Notes under the pieces: model-generated
Told to the model about the DNA's origin: nothing
Seen by the model: the letters and a program-made list of their open reading frames with translations, nothing else
Database searches by the model: none
Part shown: positions 10,379 to 22,015 of the stretch, piece after piece
Position numbering within the stretch: position 1 is the stretch's first letter
Layout of the letters: each line of letters starts with the position of its first letter
Position numbers and translations under genes: made by a program
Source of the DNA: Rhabdophis nuchalis
Taxonomy: Eukaryota; Chordata; Lepidosauria; Squamata; Natricidae
Length of the DNA: 64,000 bases
Reading direction: 5' to 3'
NCBI GenBank assembly: GCA_039707465.1
Contig: CM077645.1
Location: forward strand, 66,041,850-66,105,849

Positions 10379-10854
10379 TGTGGCAGAGGGGCCAGGGACC
10401 CCAATTCCTGGACCCTGGGTCAACCCTGACCCCTAGGGATATTTGCCCGCTTGCCCTTTGGACAGCGTGGCCAAGATGTGTGGGTGTACTTCTCTGTTCT
10501 TAAAAGTTGTGAAAATATTACAAATACTGCTGGATGGGAAGAGGAAGTAACTGGGGGAGAAGGGGAGGTGTAAACCCTATATGGGAAATACAGCTGACAT
10601 GTGTTAATTTTTGCTATTAACTTCTGTTTCTGTACTATTCCAAAGTTAACTTCTGCTTTTATCCATATGTGTTTCTGTATTAAGGACGACGGTATAAAAC
10701 TAACTCCTTGGGCGTTGCCCAGGCAGTTCAGTCTTCAGTGCGAGAGCACGCTGAACTCTTGACATGTCAATAAATCCTGTTTCTCTACTACCTTCGTGGT
10801 CTCTCGTTCCTTCGTTAGAACCAGTCTGTGGTGAGCCTGGTTTTTGCCGCTACA
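10379..10854 (+). mobile_element. 3' LTR of the provirus
   Basis: 476 bp, same length as the 5' LTR, TATA box at 10693 and AATAAA at 10769. The two differences I see are gggaag for ggcaag in the U3 half and 'gcacgctg' for 'gcactctg' before the poly-A signal. Confidence 0.92.
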
Positions 10855-11150
10855 GTTTGAATCCCTAGCGCCGCGCAATGGAGTGAGCTCCCGTTACTAG
10901 TCCCAGCTTCTGCCAACCTAGCAGTTCAAAAGCATGTAAAAATGCAAGTAGAAAAATAGGGAACATCATTGGTGGGAAGGTAACAGTGTTCTGTGTGCCT
11001 TTGGCAATTAATCAGATCAGCCACATGACCATGGAGACGTCTTTGGACAGTGTTGGCTCTTTGGCTTTGAAACAGAGATGAGCACCAACCCCCTAGAGTC
11101 GGGAATGAGTAGCACTTATGTACGAGGGGAACCTTTACCTTGACGTTTAC
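10855..11150 (+). mobile_element. tRNA-derived SINE, 3' part
   Basis: Continuation of the SINE begun at 5828. After the duplicated GTTT comes 'gaatccctagcgcc', then the body ('agcttctgccaacctagcag', 'gacgtctttggacagtg', 'gagatgagcaccaac') and the tail 'ggggaacctttacctt'. The right target duplication ATACCATTCA follows at 11151-11160. A second member of the family is at about 21.8 kb. Confidence 0.85.
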
Positions 11151-11310
11151 ATACCATTCAAGTGACAATCTAAAAGGCAAAAAGAAAGCAAAAAGACCAA
11201 AATGCTTCCTCAGTTAGCAGAGATAACCACCAAGATAAACACTAGACCAATGAAAAAGTAAACAATATCCCAATCAGGGAACTACCAACTTAGAGAAACA
11301 AGCTAACAGT

Positions 11311-12418
11311 ATTTATTTTTTTAAATCACATTTATATCCCGCCCTTCTCCACAAAAGACCCAGGGCGGCGCACAGGAACTTTAAAAACATACAAAAACAA
11401 TAAATACAGAATTTAAAAACATATTAAATTATAATCCTATGCTAAAATCAAAATTTAAAATCCCCAATTTAAAACTATCTAAAATAGTCCCAACGGGGTT
11501 AGGCTAGGCCGGCTTGCTGAAAAAGATGTGTTTTTAGACACTGGCGGAAGAGGCGGAGGTCCGAGATGGTACGCAGTTCAGGGGGTAGGTCGTTCCAAAG
11601 GGCAGGGCCCGCCACAGAGAAGGCTCTTCCCCCGGGTGTCGCCAGATGGCATTGCCCGGCCGACGGCACCCTGACAAGGCCCTCTCTGTGGGAGCGGATC
11701 GGAGAAGGGATGTATGGGGCTGGAGGCGGTCTCGCATATAACTAGGCCCCGAGCCATGGAGCGCTTTAAAGATGGTCGTCAGAACCTTGAAGCGCACCCG
11801 AAAGGCCACAGGAAGCCAGTGCAGCTCGCGCAGGATCGGTGTTATATGGGAGTATCTAGAGGCTCCCGTAATCACCCGCGCGGCTGCATTCTGGACTAAC
11901 TGTAGCTTTCGAGTGCACTTCAAGGGAAGCCCCATGTAGAGAACATTACAGTAGTCAAGTCGGGATGTCACGAGAGCTTGAGTGACTGTGCGAAGGGCAG
12001 CCCGGTCCAGTAAGGGACGCAATTGGCGCATCAAGCGAACCTGATGAAACGCCCCCCTGGCCACGGCTGTCACATGGTCCTCCATAGACAGCCGGGAATC
12101 CAGGAGGACACCCAAATTGCGTGCCCTCTCCACGGGGGCCAGTGTTTCACCCCCAATGGCCAGAGTTGGAGTAATGGTATCCCACCCCAAAACCACGGAT
12201 GATCTCGCCCAGCAGCTCTTAAACAGGAGGGGCGATAGGACCGACCCCTGAGGAACCCCGCATAAGAGGGGTCTCGAGGTCGACCTCTGCCCTCCTGTCA
12301 ACACATATTGCGACCGACCAGAGAGGTAGGATGAGAACCACCGTAAAACGGTGCCTCCCAGCCCCAACCCCCCCAGTCGGTGCAATAGGATACCATGGTC
12401 GATGGTATCAAAAGCTTA
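11311..12418 (-). mobile_element. L2-type LINE with an internal deletion
   Basis: A 5'-truncated L2: the 3' block ('ggcgcacagg' region) is at 11340-11380 and the coding part extends to about 12418. The minus-strand frame 12385-11534 is open for 283 codons and includes VLSPLLF and the [17 protein letters not shown] segment. Compared with the longer copy at 45.5-48.6 kb, roughly 60 codons between the LLF motif and 'LAIG' are missing, including the YADD catalytic motif, and the last part is frameshifted. It cannot encode active RT. Confidence 0.85.
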
Positions 12419-14886
12419 ATCAAGAACCCACCAAGACCACTTCCACCAAGGTTGACCACTAGTATATAAAATGACAACAAACTCTACTCTCTTTTAGCAC
12501 CGATGATGTTACGCAGTTTGGTAATAAAACATCAGCAAGAAGACAACGAAGCTCAGAAGGCATCAAGAACTTCACAGATATGACAAAGGTTTGTGAAATC
12601 ATAGCTGCTGCAGAAAATATATACCAAGAATTTTTCTCCTTGTCTCACAATGTTAAGACATGGACACACATCCCTGAAACAACATGAAAGGAGAATCACA
12701 ATCAATACAAGGAGGTTCTTGTTTACATAATATATAGCAAATTATAAAATGTGCTGATGTCAGATGACATAATGGCTGCCAGATTAATTTTAAATGGCCA
12801 ATACAAGATTTTATGGAAAATCATATTGTCAAAGGCATCTAATCACAACAGCTGTTTAAAATCTCCAGGAGTCAAAGACAGTATTTCTTAAATGGGTATT
12901 TGACAGTATTTCTCTACTTAGCTGGATTATCATCCTTTTACCCATGCTTCTGACTTTCCTTAATGCATCTCGTCCCTCTTGTAATCCAAGTGGATTAGAT
13001 GGTCCATCACTATAAGGCAGGACAGCTCTTCTTATTTTCTTAATGTAAGCAAGCAGCAAAACTGGTGAGCCTATTTAGAATTGCAGGGACTGGGAAATGG
13101 GATAGGGAGAAAAGTTTGTGTGAGTGTATATTTAGCATTAAACAATGATATTCACAAACTGCAAACTAATAAGGATTTGATATAGAAGGATTTAGCGCCT
13201 CATTGCTTTTGATAAAAAGCAATTTGCTTTAAAAAATATGCTTAGAAATTCTCAGTCTTGCTTCACTTAGTCCTTTTATTGGCAGGATTGAAATGCTTTG
13301 GGCAGAAAGTCTCCTTTAAAGCACCTGAATTCAAAACAAATGTAAAAAATATCATCCACTTTCTAGAAAATCTAATTTAAGCTAACAGAAAATCTTCAAT
13401 ACCATCAACATTGATGAGAGCTAGACTCCCGGTAGACTTGTTTGTCAAGCTAGAAATAAATTGTTTAGAAATAAATTTCCCAGTTATTTCTTAGAAATGT
13501 CTTGCATGACTAAAAAATGTCTGTTAATAGGTGTGAGCTCAAGGCTGTTGAAAACACAATGATTATATACGTTTCACTTCTTTCTCACACACATAAAAAT
13601 ACACATGTACATACCAAATAATTAATCACATCTCATCAACGTAGGTCTCATATATCATATCCCAGAGTCCTTGGCATTCTGGCAGCTAACAAATTGCTAA
13701 ACAAATATCTTGCTGATAGAAAATCAGTCTCTTTTAGAAACAAATTAAAAAGGAAATGATCCGTCCTGAAAAATAGAGATGAAAAACCAACCATCACAGA
13801 GATTCAGAAGGCATTCATCTTTCTCTAATACAGTATATGTAGTCATATTCTCATCACTCATTTACGAGTCTATTTTTATTATATATATTTACTTACACAA
13901 CAGTCTAATTATTGCATGTTCAGCAGAATGTCCACTGAACTCAATGGGTTTAATGTATAAGTAATAATAGGATTAGGGTCTATAGATTGGATCCAGTTAA
14001 AGGATGCTTAGATCTAGCCAGATGAAATCAATCAGAAAATTAAAGTGTCACAAGCTTAATGTCCTTTGGTTTCTGTTTTGACTAAATTCAATCCATATTA
14101 TCTTCACGTATATCACCACCTAAAAATGGAAATATATCTACCAAGGAGATAGCTATCAATTTCCTTTTCATTCAGTTTCTGACTGTAAATAATTTCAACA
14201 TTCCTGCATTAGTGTGTATATTTAACAAAAGGACAGCCCTGCACACATTCAAATTAATGCTTCTTTCACATTTTTCCTAATGCATATATATCAATGTCTA
14301 GTATACTCTCTAGAAAGTGATTTGGACTTGAGATAATCTTTTTTGTGCATTTGCTTCTTCTATGCAATTGTTTATTGGCATGCTTTGCTTCCTTGGAACT
14401 AGTAAGCCCAGTTCATTCAGAAATGATCAGGTGGATAAATCTAGTATTTATAATTATAGGATATCCTTTCAATCAATGAAATTTCAAATAACATTTAAAT
14501 TTCATAATTAAATTAGTGAACTTTCCAGGTTCTGTAATTTTTAACAAGCAATTCATGTAATCTTCATAATCATCTCTACAAATTTCCATTTTCATAAACT
14601 GTGGCCAAAGTTAGAATACAGTTTTATTTGGAATGAACATCTAAGTAGTTATAGTTAACTCAAATGATACCTATCTATAACTACTGAAGCCCATTGACAA
14701 TAATTTGACATGTACCAAAAATGGTACAATAATATACATTGAAACTAAGCTGCTATGGAATTGTGCTGGATCTAACACCACAAAAGATGTTAATGCTAAA
14801 GCTGCTTCATATGTTTAAACAAACAGAAAATTATCAGAAAGGTTACCTAAGCCAATATCAACTCCCTTAGACCAAGATGAATCATC
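12419..14886. other. AT-rich unique sequence
   Basis: No gene or clear repeat is seen. The short ORFs show no domain. Confidence 0.5.
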
Positions 14887-14894
14887 TCTGCTAC

Positions 14895-15010
14895 CAATGG
14901 CGGGTTGCTTCGGGAGGCTCTGCCCACCCACTCAGATGCTTCTGAGCATGTACGAGCAAACATGTGAGCATGAGTGAAATGGTGGTAAAGTGGTTAGCAA
15001 CCCACCACTG
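14895..15010. mobile_element. Short hAT element
   Basis: Inverted ends 'caatggcgggttgct' and 'agcaacccaccactg'. Flanking 8-mers tctgctac (14887-14894) and tctgtcac (15011-15018), 6 of 8 alike. The body 'ggctctgcccaccc' is shared with the element at 34280-34417. Confidence 0.7.
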
Positions 15011-15018
15011 TCTGTCAC

Positions 15019-15640
15019 TATCCTTATTATTATTCTTTGACGATTTACAATTTTGAATCCAGAAAAGATTCTGAATTGTGAATGTCTTTCTTCTGTAAAT
15101 GCAACATTTATTCCTTTTTTGTAAACCAATAGAAACTCTCTTTAGTCCAAGATATCTCTATTTACATGTCTAGCTGACTTATGGCTCAGTATGATTTATC
15201 ACATTACTGCTGTGATATGTCTAATGATCATGCACCCATGACATATCAGTTAAAGAAATCTTGTCTTTAGCATTCAGCATGTAAACACAAAAAGGATAAA
15301 ATTTAATTATGTATGAATTAAACTATATAATTTAAGAAGGGAGAATTGGAGTAAGATTTGTTGAAATGTTTTTATTAATAAAAATATCTTTGTATCTATA
15401 GTTCTGACTAAAATATCCAATGTATACCACTGTTTTAGTAATATGAATATTAATAAAATATCTTGATATTTTTGTAAAACTTGCCCATCTGAAAATCTTT
15501 TTTTCAAGAGGCAAATAACATTTATTATGAAAGTAATCTCATTAATGCCAGAAAATACCTGCATCCTAAAAAAAATACAAAATAAACATATATGGATTAC
15601 AAAAAGATAAATAAGAGAGAAACTATCATAATTTCAGATA
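15019..15640. other. AT-rich unique sequence
   Basis: Nothing recognised. Confidence 0.5.
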
Positions 15641-15648
15641 TTTTACAG

Positions 15649-15939
15649 CAGGGGTGTCTGGGGGGCCAGATCCAACCCAGGAGGTGCTTAGATCTGGCCC
15701 ATGGGGTTGTCCTGGAAACAGCAAAGGACCGGCCCTCAGTGCCTCTTCCAGCGAAAACAGAACTCGGGAGCCTGTTTTTGCTGGCACAGTTCTTGGGCCA
15801 CCACAGGGCCCCCAGTAAGGCCCCCCAATAAGAGTGATGTCAAACTGGTCATACCCACCCTGGTCATGGCCAACCTGGCCCCTTGAGGTTCAAAACAACC
15901 CTGATGCGGCCCTCAATGATATTGGGTTTGACACCTCTG
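15649..15939. mobile_element. hAT element (CAGGGGTGTC type)
   Basis: The ends 'caggggtgtc' and 'gacacctctg' form an inverted pair with one mismatch, and the interior has the 'ccctgatgcggccctcaatg' segment seen in this vertebrate hAT type. The flanking 8-mers do not match directly. An octamer resembling the left flank (ttttacag) appears as ttttagag 12 bp beyond the right end, so the right boundary may be longer than given. Confidence 0.65.
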
Positions 15940-15959
15940 TAAAAGGCACTCTTTTAGAG

Positions 15960-17080
15960 ATTGAAATTAATGTCACATATTTGTCAGAGGTTTGAGAGGA
16001 AAAATGCCATTTGTAATAGGAACTGAATATATTCCAAATCCTGATCCAGACTGAACAACTGTGATGTTAAAAGAATCTTCATAAGAGAAATTGCAGTTTT
16101 CAGTCATACAAAGGATAGACTTCGCATTCATCATCATCAATATCATCATCGTCATCTCTGTGTATATAATGAGCCATAACATAGATTCTTAAAAAGAAAA
16201 CACATCCAGATTAGTGTGATTATAGCAGTACTATGCTAATACGCTTGCCAATTAGAGACAAAGTGTTATGATGCCTGGAACATTATCTCATAACTGATTG
16301 CTCTCATTTCTCCTTCCAAGGCACAGATCTGACTTGAGGGGAACCTGTCTCCCCACTTCCCATCCCTGCACACCACCTATTTTCCCCAATTGTTTTGTCT
16401 CCCCACTGTCTCCTTTATCCACTCCCTTCCTTCTCTATTAATCAACATGAACTTAATATTATAGTAGAGGTTGTGAGCAGAAATCAGAAACCTGTGCATA
16501 AATGCATAAGCTTCTGCATGAAGATCATTAAACTTTCAGTTGACAGAAGAAAAATTATCTCCAAAGCAGAGCCACAATAATAATCCAAACCACATAGAAC
16601 TCAGCCAATTAGAATTCAGAATTCAACAGCATCCAATGATATACTTTAAAGACAGCTATTGTCCAAATGTTTATGGACTCAACAGACTAAATGAAGGGGT
16701 AAATGATAAATTGAATGCCAATTTACAGAAATAACATTGAGGAAACATTTAGTTCCGAATGGTAGGCTGCCTTTAGTATACTCACAGAGTATACTCACAG
16801 GATATACTTACAGATAACTGATCAGAGCTCAAAAATCATATTTCTTTTGCTCAAAATATTTCTCAAAATATTGATTTCTCAAAAAATAAATATTTTGAGA
16901 AATATTGAGAATTAGGGATTTCTAAGACGACTGTAAGATGTGTATATCAGCTTGGGATGAATTAGACTAAAATTGGAGGAGGCATTAAACTCAGTCTTTG
17001 TTCAATGTTTATGTGAATTATTGTTCAATAGAAATTTATTTTAAGGGGAAAATATATATTAAGTTTGGATCATTGAAACG
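15960..17080. other. Unique sequence with a small inverted repeat
   Basis: No gene seen. It contains a tandem 'agtatactcacag' motif near 16780-16812 and an AT-rich inverted repeat (arms 16850-16872 and 16889-16911, near-perfect over about 22 bp). Confidence 0.5.
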
Positions 17081-17118
17081 CCACCCCCAGAACCCATCAG
17101 AGAAAATAAATAAGCAAA

Positions 17119-17330
17119 GGCAACAACGGAAAGAGGAGAGACGAGGAGGGAAAGGAAGAAAGGGTAAAGTAGAGAAAGTAAGGGTGGGGAATTAAGAGTA
17201 GGAGAGAGGATAAGAAAGCAGAGAGGTGAGAAGGAGAGAGGAAAGAGAGGGGGGAAAGAGAGAAGAGAGGAGAAATGAGATAAGGAAACAAGAAGGCAGA
17301 GACGGGAGCTTGAGAAGGTAGGAGTAAGGC
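17119..17330. repeat. GA-rich purine tract
   Basis: An irregular, almost pure A/G stretch on the + strand. The serine/leucine/phenylalanine-rich frames on the minus strand are artefacts of this composition. Confidence 0.85.
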
Positions 17331-17394
17331 TGTTGCAAAATAAGATGGAGACACGGGGTGGCAAGAAAGCGATCCTAACTGTATCATACAGTAT

Positions 17395-17490
17395 ATATTG
17401 ATTTTAATTTCCTGTGCACCGCCCTGGGTCCATTTCAGTGGAGAAGGGCGGTTCTATAAATCTAAATAAATTAAATTAAATTAAATTAAA
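17395..17490 (+). mobile_element. L2-type LINE 3' end
   Basis: 'tgtgcaccgccctgggtcc' followed by 'gagaagggcggttctataaa' and an (AAATT)n tail. Only the 3' terminus is present. Confidence 0.75.
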
Positions 17491-18410
17491 TATATGTAAG
17501 AATGTGTATAGATATTAATGACGAATAGATAAATGTTAAATAGCATTTATAAGAATGTATATCAATGAATGTTTTTGAAATGGGAAAAATAAAAAAAACT
17601 ATTCTAAAAAAATCATATTTCTTTTGCATACTGTCACTCTCTACCAAATTCAGGTTTGGTTATCATAAATTTACACATTTCAGCAGTATTCTTTAGAGGA
17701 GGCAGTCATTGTTTTGCTGCCATGGTTAAACAAAAAACTTTACTGATTTACTGCAAATGAATCAGACATATGTTAAAATATACAGATTTACATTATGCTC
17801 ATGTTTATTTTGAAGGATATATGAAGTCTGTGTAGATTGTGCTTGGTTCACTTTGATTGGATGAATCACATTACAGAGGCACCTTACTTTTGCATTGTTT
17901 GCTTGCTTGTGTATTAAATAAATTAATATAGCCGTCCAACCCACAAACAGTGACTCTGGGTAGCATACATCATTAAAAATCCACAGTTAAAAACCTACAC
18001 TTTAACCCCACCTCCACACCTCTTTGTTATGGCAAAGCATCTTGTGGCGATAATAGTTGGAGAGAAGGGACCAGTTTTCTCCCTTTACTGCTAGATGGAC
18101 TTGTGTTTGAAGGACACCCTTCAGCAAACAGCTTACATCAAATGTTTCTTGAACTGAAAAATATCCTGAAAACCCTTAAAGCTCTATCTTACTCCAATAG
18201 ACTTTCTCCCCAATGGCTGTGCAGAAATTATTTGCTTCTGTGTTATAATTTATACTGAATTAAGGCTAGAGGAAAACCACTGGCTTTAAGAGAATATATC
18301 CAGGAAGGGAAGGGAGGGGAGGTGCCAAATACTTTGAAAAGCTTGCCAGTATGTTTATATTTCTGCTCCAGTTTCACCTAAAGATACTCTGAATATACCG
18401 TGTGTTGTAT
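17491..18410. other. Unique sequence
   Basis: Nothing recognised. Confidence 0.5.
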
Positions 18411-18411
18411 T

Positions 18412-18432
18412 TGTGTGTGTGTGTGTGTGTGT
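18412..18432. repeat. (GT)n microsatellite
   Basis: About ten GT units. Confidence 0.9.
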
Positions 18433-18450
18433 ATGTAAGTGTGTATGCGT

Positions 18451-18704
18451 CAGTGGTGGGTTCCTACTGGTTCGGACTGGTTCAGCTGAATCCGTAGTAG
18501 TTTGGTGGCTGGGTCGCTGGAACTTGCAGTGGTACAGGTCTGCCCTGCCCCCAAACTGGTTCCCTGGGGGGCGCCATAGGTGTCGCTATCTTGTTTTTTT
18601 GCTTCTGCGCATGCGCAGAACTATTTTTATTGCACTGAACATCAAAAGCGTGCACATGCGGCACACGTATGAGCAAACTGGCACTAGTGCCTGCCGGAAC
18701 CCAG
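18451..18704. mobile_element. hAT element (CAGTGGTGGGTT type)
   Basis: The left end 'cagtggtgggttcc' pairs with a damaged right end 'ggaacccag', which appears to have lost about five bases. Flanking 8-mers gtatgcgt (18443-18450) and gtatgcat (18705-18712) match at 7 of 8. Confidence 0.65.
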
Positions 18705-18734
18705 GTATGCATTCATATATGTACATGTATGTAC

Positions 18735-18830
<96 letters not shown>
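18735..18830. repeat. (GATA)24 microsatellite
   Basis: 96 bp of uninterrupted GATA, 24 units. GATA repeats are the core of the Bkm satellite first described from snakes. Confidence 0.97.
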
Positions 18831-19214
18831 CACAGAGCAAGGAGGAGAAGAGATGAGAGTGAAAGAGAGTAAATTGCTAACAAGCTGGCAGATTTATTTA
18901 ACTAAAAATGCACTAATGTGCTTAATGGCTCCCAATCTTTCCCTAAAAAAAGCACATGGAAGGCAAGAAATTATGCTTCCAATGAGATACTTGCTAAAAT
19001 CAAATTAATTTGCCATTTCATAATGCAAATGCCCAGTGCAATCATTCAAGCAATCAAATCATCAATTGCTCTAAGAGAATAAGTTTTGCTTTCCTGCTTT
19101 CCTGCTCATTAATATTTCAGATGGGTTTTCATATAAAATGTTGACATTTTCATAAACCTCAGTTAGAAAAGAGAAGAGCAATGGAATATCAGAGAGACCA
19201 AATTGCATTGTTAT
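18831..19214. other. Unique sequence
   Basis: Nothing recognised. Confidence 0.5.
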
Positions 19215-19222
19215 ATTTAGAC

Positions 19223-19368
19223 CAGGGGTTCCCAAACTTGGCAACTTTAAGAATTGTGGACTTCAACTTCAACTCCCAGAATTCTCCAGCCAGCATAGCA
19301 TAGCTGGCTGGAGAATTCTGGGAGTTAAAGTCCACAAGTCTTAAAGTTGCCAAGTTTGGGAACCCCTG
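19223..19368. mobile_element. Palindromic hAT element
   Basis: The element is a near-complete palindrome: 'caggggttcccaaacttgg' at the left is matched by its complement at the right, and the homology continues through 'gctggctggagaattctggg' to the centre. A perfect 8-bp duplication ATTTAGAC lies at 19215-19222 and 19369-19376. A half-length relative is at 2541-2634. Confidence 0.88.
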
Positions 19369-19376
19369 ATTTAGAC

Positions 19377-21769
19377 AATCGAGAAAGCCCTTGTGTACCA
19401 TACAGTCATTACTTTCTGTAGCTACTACTGCTACTATTATTATTATTATGACAAAATGTTTTGAGTAATATGACCTATCAAAAAGCAATACATTTATATA
19501 GAAACAATCTAATGTGTACCACAATCTACCTTATCAAACAAAAATTCTTTGTCATAAAAAATATGTTGATTTTGTTCTACGAGATGTCTTTATTTTGCTC
19601 TACTTTTTCCTAAAATTTACCTGCAATTTTTATAATATAAAATAATATAAGCTTTATAATATATGCTGCATCAGATTAACATGGGCTAACTGTAGAAAAT
19701 TAACACTCTGTATTTCAGTTCTGAATATTTGAAATTAAATCAAATTATCATAATACCAACATGTAATGCCTATGATTTATATATTATATTATCTGATTTT
19801 AATCCTTGTGGCTTAGAAACAAAGCACATACTTGATATGTGGAAAAACCTAGTATCAGGCTATTCCGTCATCAAGTAGGGATAAAATTATTACTTAAAAG
19901 TGCTGCAAAAGTATTATGAATCAGTACTGACAATCTTAACAATCTTAAACTATCAGTCCTTGCATTTTATGCCTGTTGAGTCAAATTTCCCCTCTTCTAC
20001 AAGCTCAAAAGGTTAATTATATGAAAAAAAATTATTTCCAGTAATGCATATCAGGGATAGCTACTTGGATCATGTCATTTCATTAAAGCTTCATTACATT
20101 CACTGGTATGTTAAGGCAGTGTGTAAAACAGGAAAGCAAACAGTAAACACTGAGCTGTGCTATTAGGTGCAATTCATTGAGCAACTCTGTCTTTGGCTTA
20201 TTTAATGTTTCAGTTAAAAAAAAAAGATCGGGATGAGATAATAAAACAGAAAACAATCTGTAAGCATGTTTTTCATCATAGAATAAACACATGTGATGAG
20301 TTGCAGAACAATTGTTTGCCAATAATAAGGTTATTATTATTGCAGCTTGTTTGGAAACTACCTTTGAGTACAATTTAACTTCTAGATAATAACAAGGGCT
20401 TTATTAGAAATAGCAGTTAACTACTTTATACTATATATTGCATTATATAAAATATAATGCACTAACCGTTGAATATCTGGAAATCCTAACAAAAGACACT
20501 ATTTAGAGTTTCAAATACTTAAATGCTGGTCATTAAATTTGTAAGGCTGTAACTGCTTATTTTTGTTTTATTAAGTTTTCCCCACAAATTGCAAGCATAA
20601 GGAATTTTCAGATTTTAGTGAAGGAATGGGAACCTATTGTTTAGAAACTGCTCTTCTGAAAAAGAAATGTAATTGTGACAATGTTTTTGAGAGGTAGAGT
20701 TCGCAAAGCAAATGATAGGTTTCTGCCTGTTAGCAGATCTGATTTGGAGCAAACCTTTGGGTTTATAGTAGTGAATTATTGAATCTCTGGGCCATCTTAG
20801 GAAAATTGGGGGCTAATAATGATTATTTATTATTAATAGTAATTAATAATAATGAGTTATTTAGCCAAACTCACCACCTGCAGTAAGACATTACTATACC
20901 CCAAAGTGATAAACAAGGTATAAATGGGTATATGTCAGCCACTAGTCTGTATAGTAAGCATAGGCAAATAAAAAAAATCATTTGTTCAAATAAACATCAA
21001 TATTGTACAAAAGTATATGCAGAACAAAAGGATCACATAATGAGATCTACCCAAAACAATTATACTGGATGTGGAAATTATTTTCAAGGGTGGATTATGC
21101 TCATTTGATAGGACTGGATGTTGAACAAGTGTACTTTTGTTTTAAGTTTTGAATAAGATAGAACTTTTTATTTTCTACATGTCTACAATTATTGCAAAAT
21201 CATTAGCAGGGCTAATTGCTTTGTATTGTCATATATGTCTCATCTATCTAAAATATTTTAATATGATTCTTTTAAACAAAGGCACCCTGAGCACAATTTA
21301 TTATTCTCAGAAGTCTTATTCTCGTGCCTGAAAAGTGATTCCTATAGAGTTTTTAAAAATGTGTATTTGATAATAGCATCCTAGAAAAAGACATTTCTAA
21401 TTATCAGCCATAGCTTTAGGAACTTTAATTGAATTGAACCGAATGGGAGTATAAAAGGAAGAGTAAAGTAAATTTGCCTATTCATTGTAAGGCACCACAA
21501 GATTAAAACTATAAAAGATATGCCCACATCTTCAAACTAAGATGCTATGACAATGTATTGCTAATTGTTCATTTGTTTACAGGCAATTCCAGGCTATAGT
21601 TGAAGCTGCTTATATGTTGTGCTGTTGTGCGGTTTCCAACTATTATTTAAGTCAACTTCAGAAATTCCAATTGTAGCCTAGTCTGAACTAGGCTGGTGCT
21701 CAGGCTACACTACAGCCTGTCCCTCTCCTGCTTCTTGGTCCATCTATCTATGTAGAGCAGGGTTACTCA
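19377..21769. other. AT-rich unique sequence
   Basis: No gene or confident repeat is seen. Confidence 0.5.
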
Positions 21770-21778
21770 GGGGGAAAG

Positions 21779-22015
21779 CAACAGCTTGGGTCCGAGACCT
21801 GAGCTTAGTGTGACGGGGTGAGCTCCCATCTTTGCTCTTGTCCACCTAGCAGTTTGAAAGCATGTCAATGCAAGTAGATAAATAGGTAGTGCTTTAGTTG
21901 GAAAGAAAAGTGCTTCATAACATCATCCTGGCCATATGACTATGGAAACATCTTCGGACAGAACTGGCTCAATGGCCCTTGAAATGGAGATGAGCAACCC
22001 CTCCCCCTATGGCTG
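21779..22015 (+). mobile_element. tRNA-derived SINE, decayed copy
   Basis: Shares 'ggggtgagctccc', 'cacctagcagtttgaaagca', 'atgcaagtagataaatagg' and 'ggagatgagcaac' with the SINE at 5.8/10.9 kb. The tRNA head is degraded. Confidence 0.75.

Larger units (their letters stand above)
5894..10854 (+). mobile_element. Class-I endogenous retrovirus, defective provirus
   Basis: A provirus with two 476-bp LTRs, a tRNA-Glu primer-binding site, leader, remnants of gag, pol and env, and a polypurine tract. The 4-bp target duplication GTTT (5890-5893 and 10855-10858) fits gammaretrovirus-like integration. Order along the element: 5' LTR, PBS, leader, gag start, integrase scrap, CR1 fragment, RT-connection/RNase H relic, second integrase-tail relic, env relic, PPT, 3' LTR. 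The length of about 5 kb is well short of a full provirus; most of gag and the front of pol are missing. Frames in pol and env carry many stops, so no retroviral protein is encoded. It sits inside a SINE. Confidence 0.9.

Noticed and set aside
15641..15960. 8-bp duplication ttttacag/ttttagag for the hAT element at 15649
   Set aside because: The right octamer is 12 bp beyond the visible inverted repeat, so it may be coincidence; not used in the target-site tally.
17059..17387. Ser/Leu/Phe-rich minus-strand frames of about 100 codons
   Set aside because: Product of the GA-rich tract; no start context or domain support.
18586..18840. Frame with repeated YLSI units
   Set aside because: Translation of the (GATA)n array.
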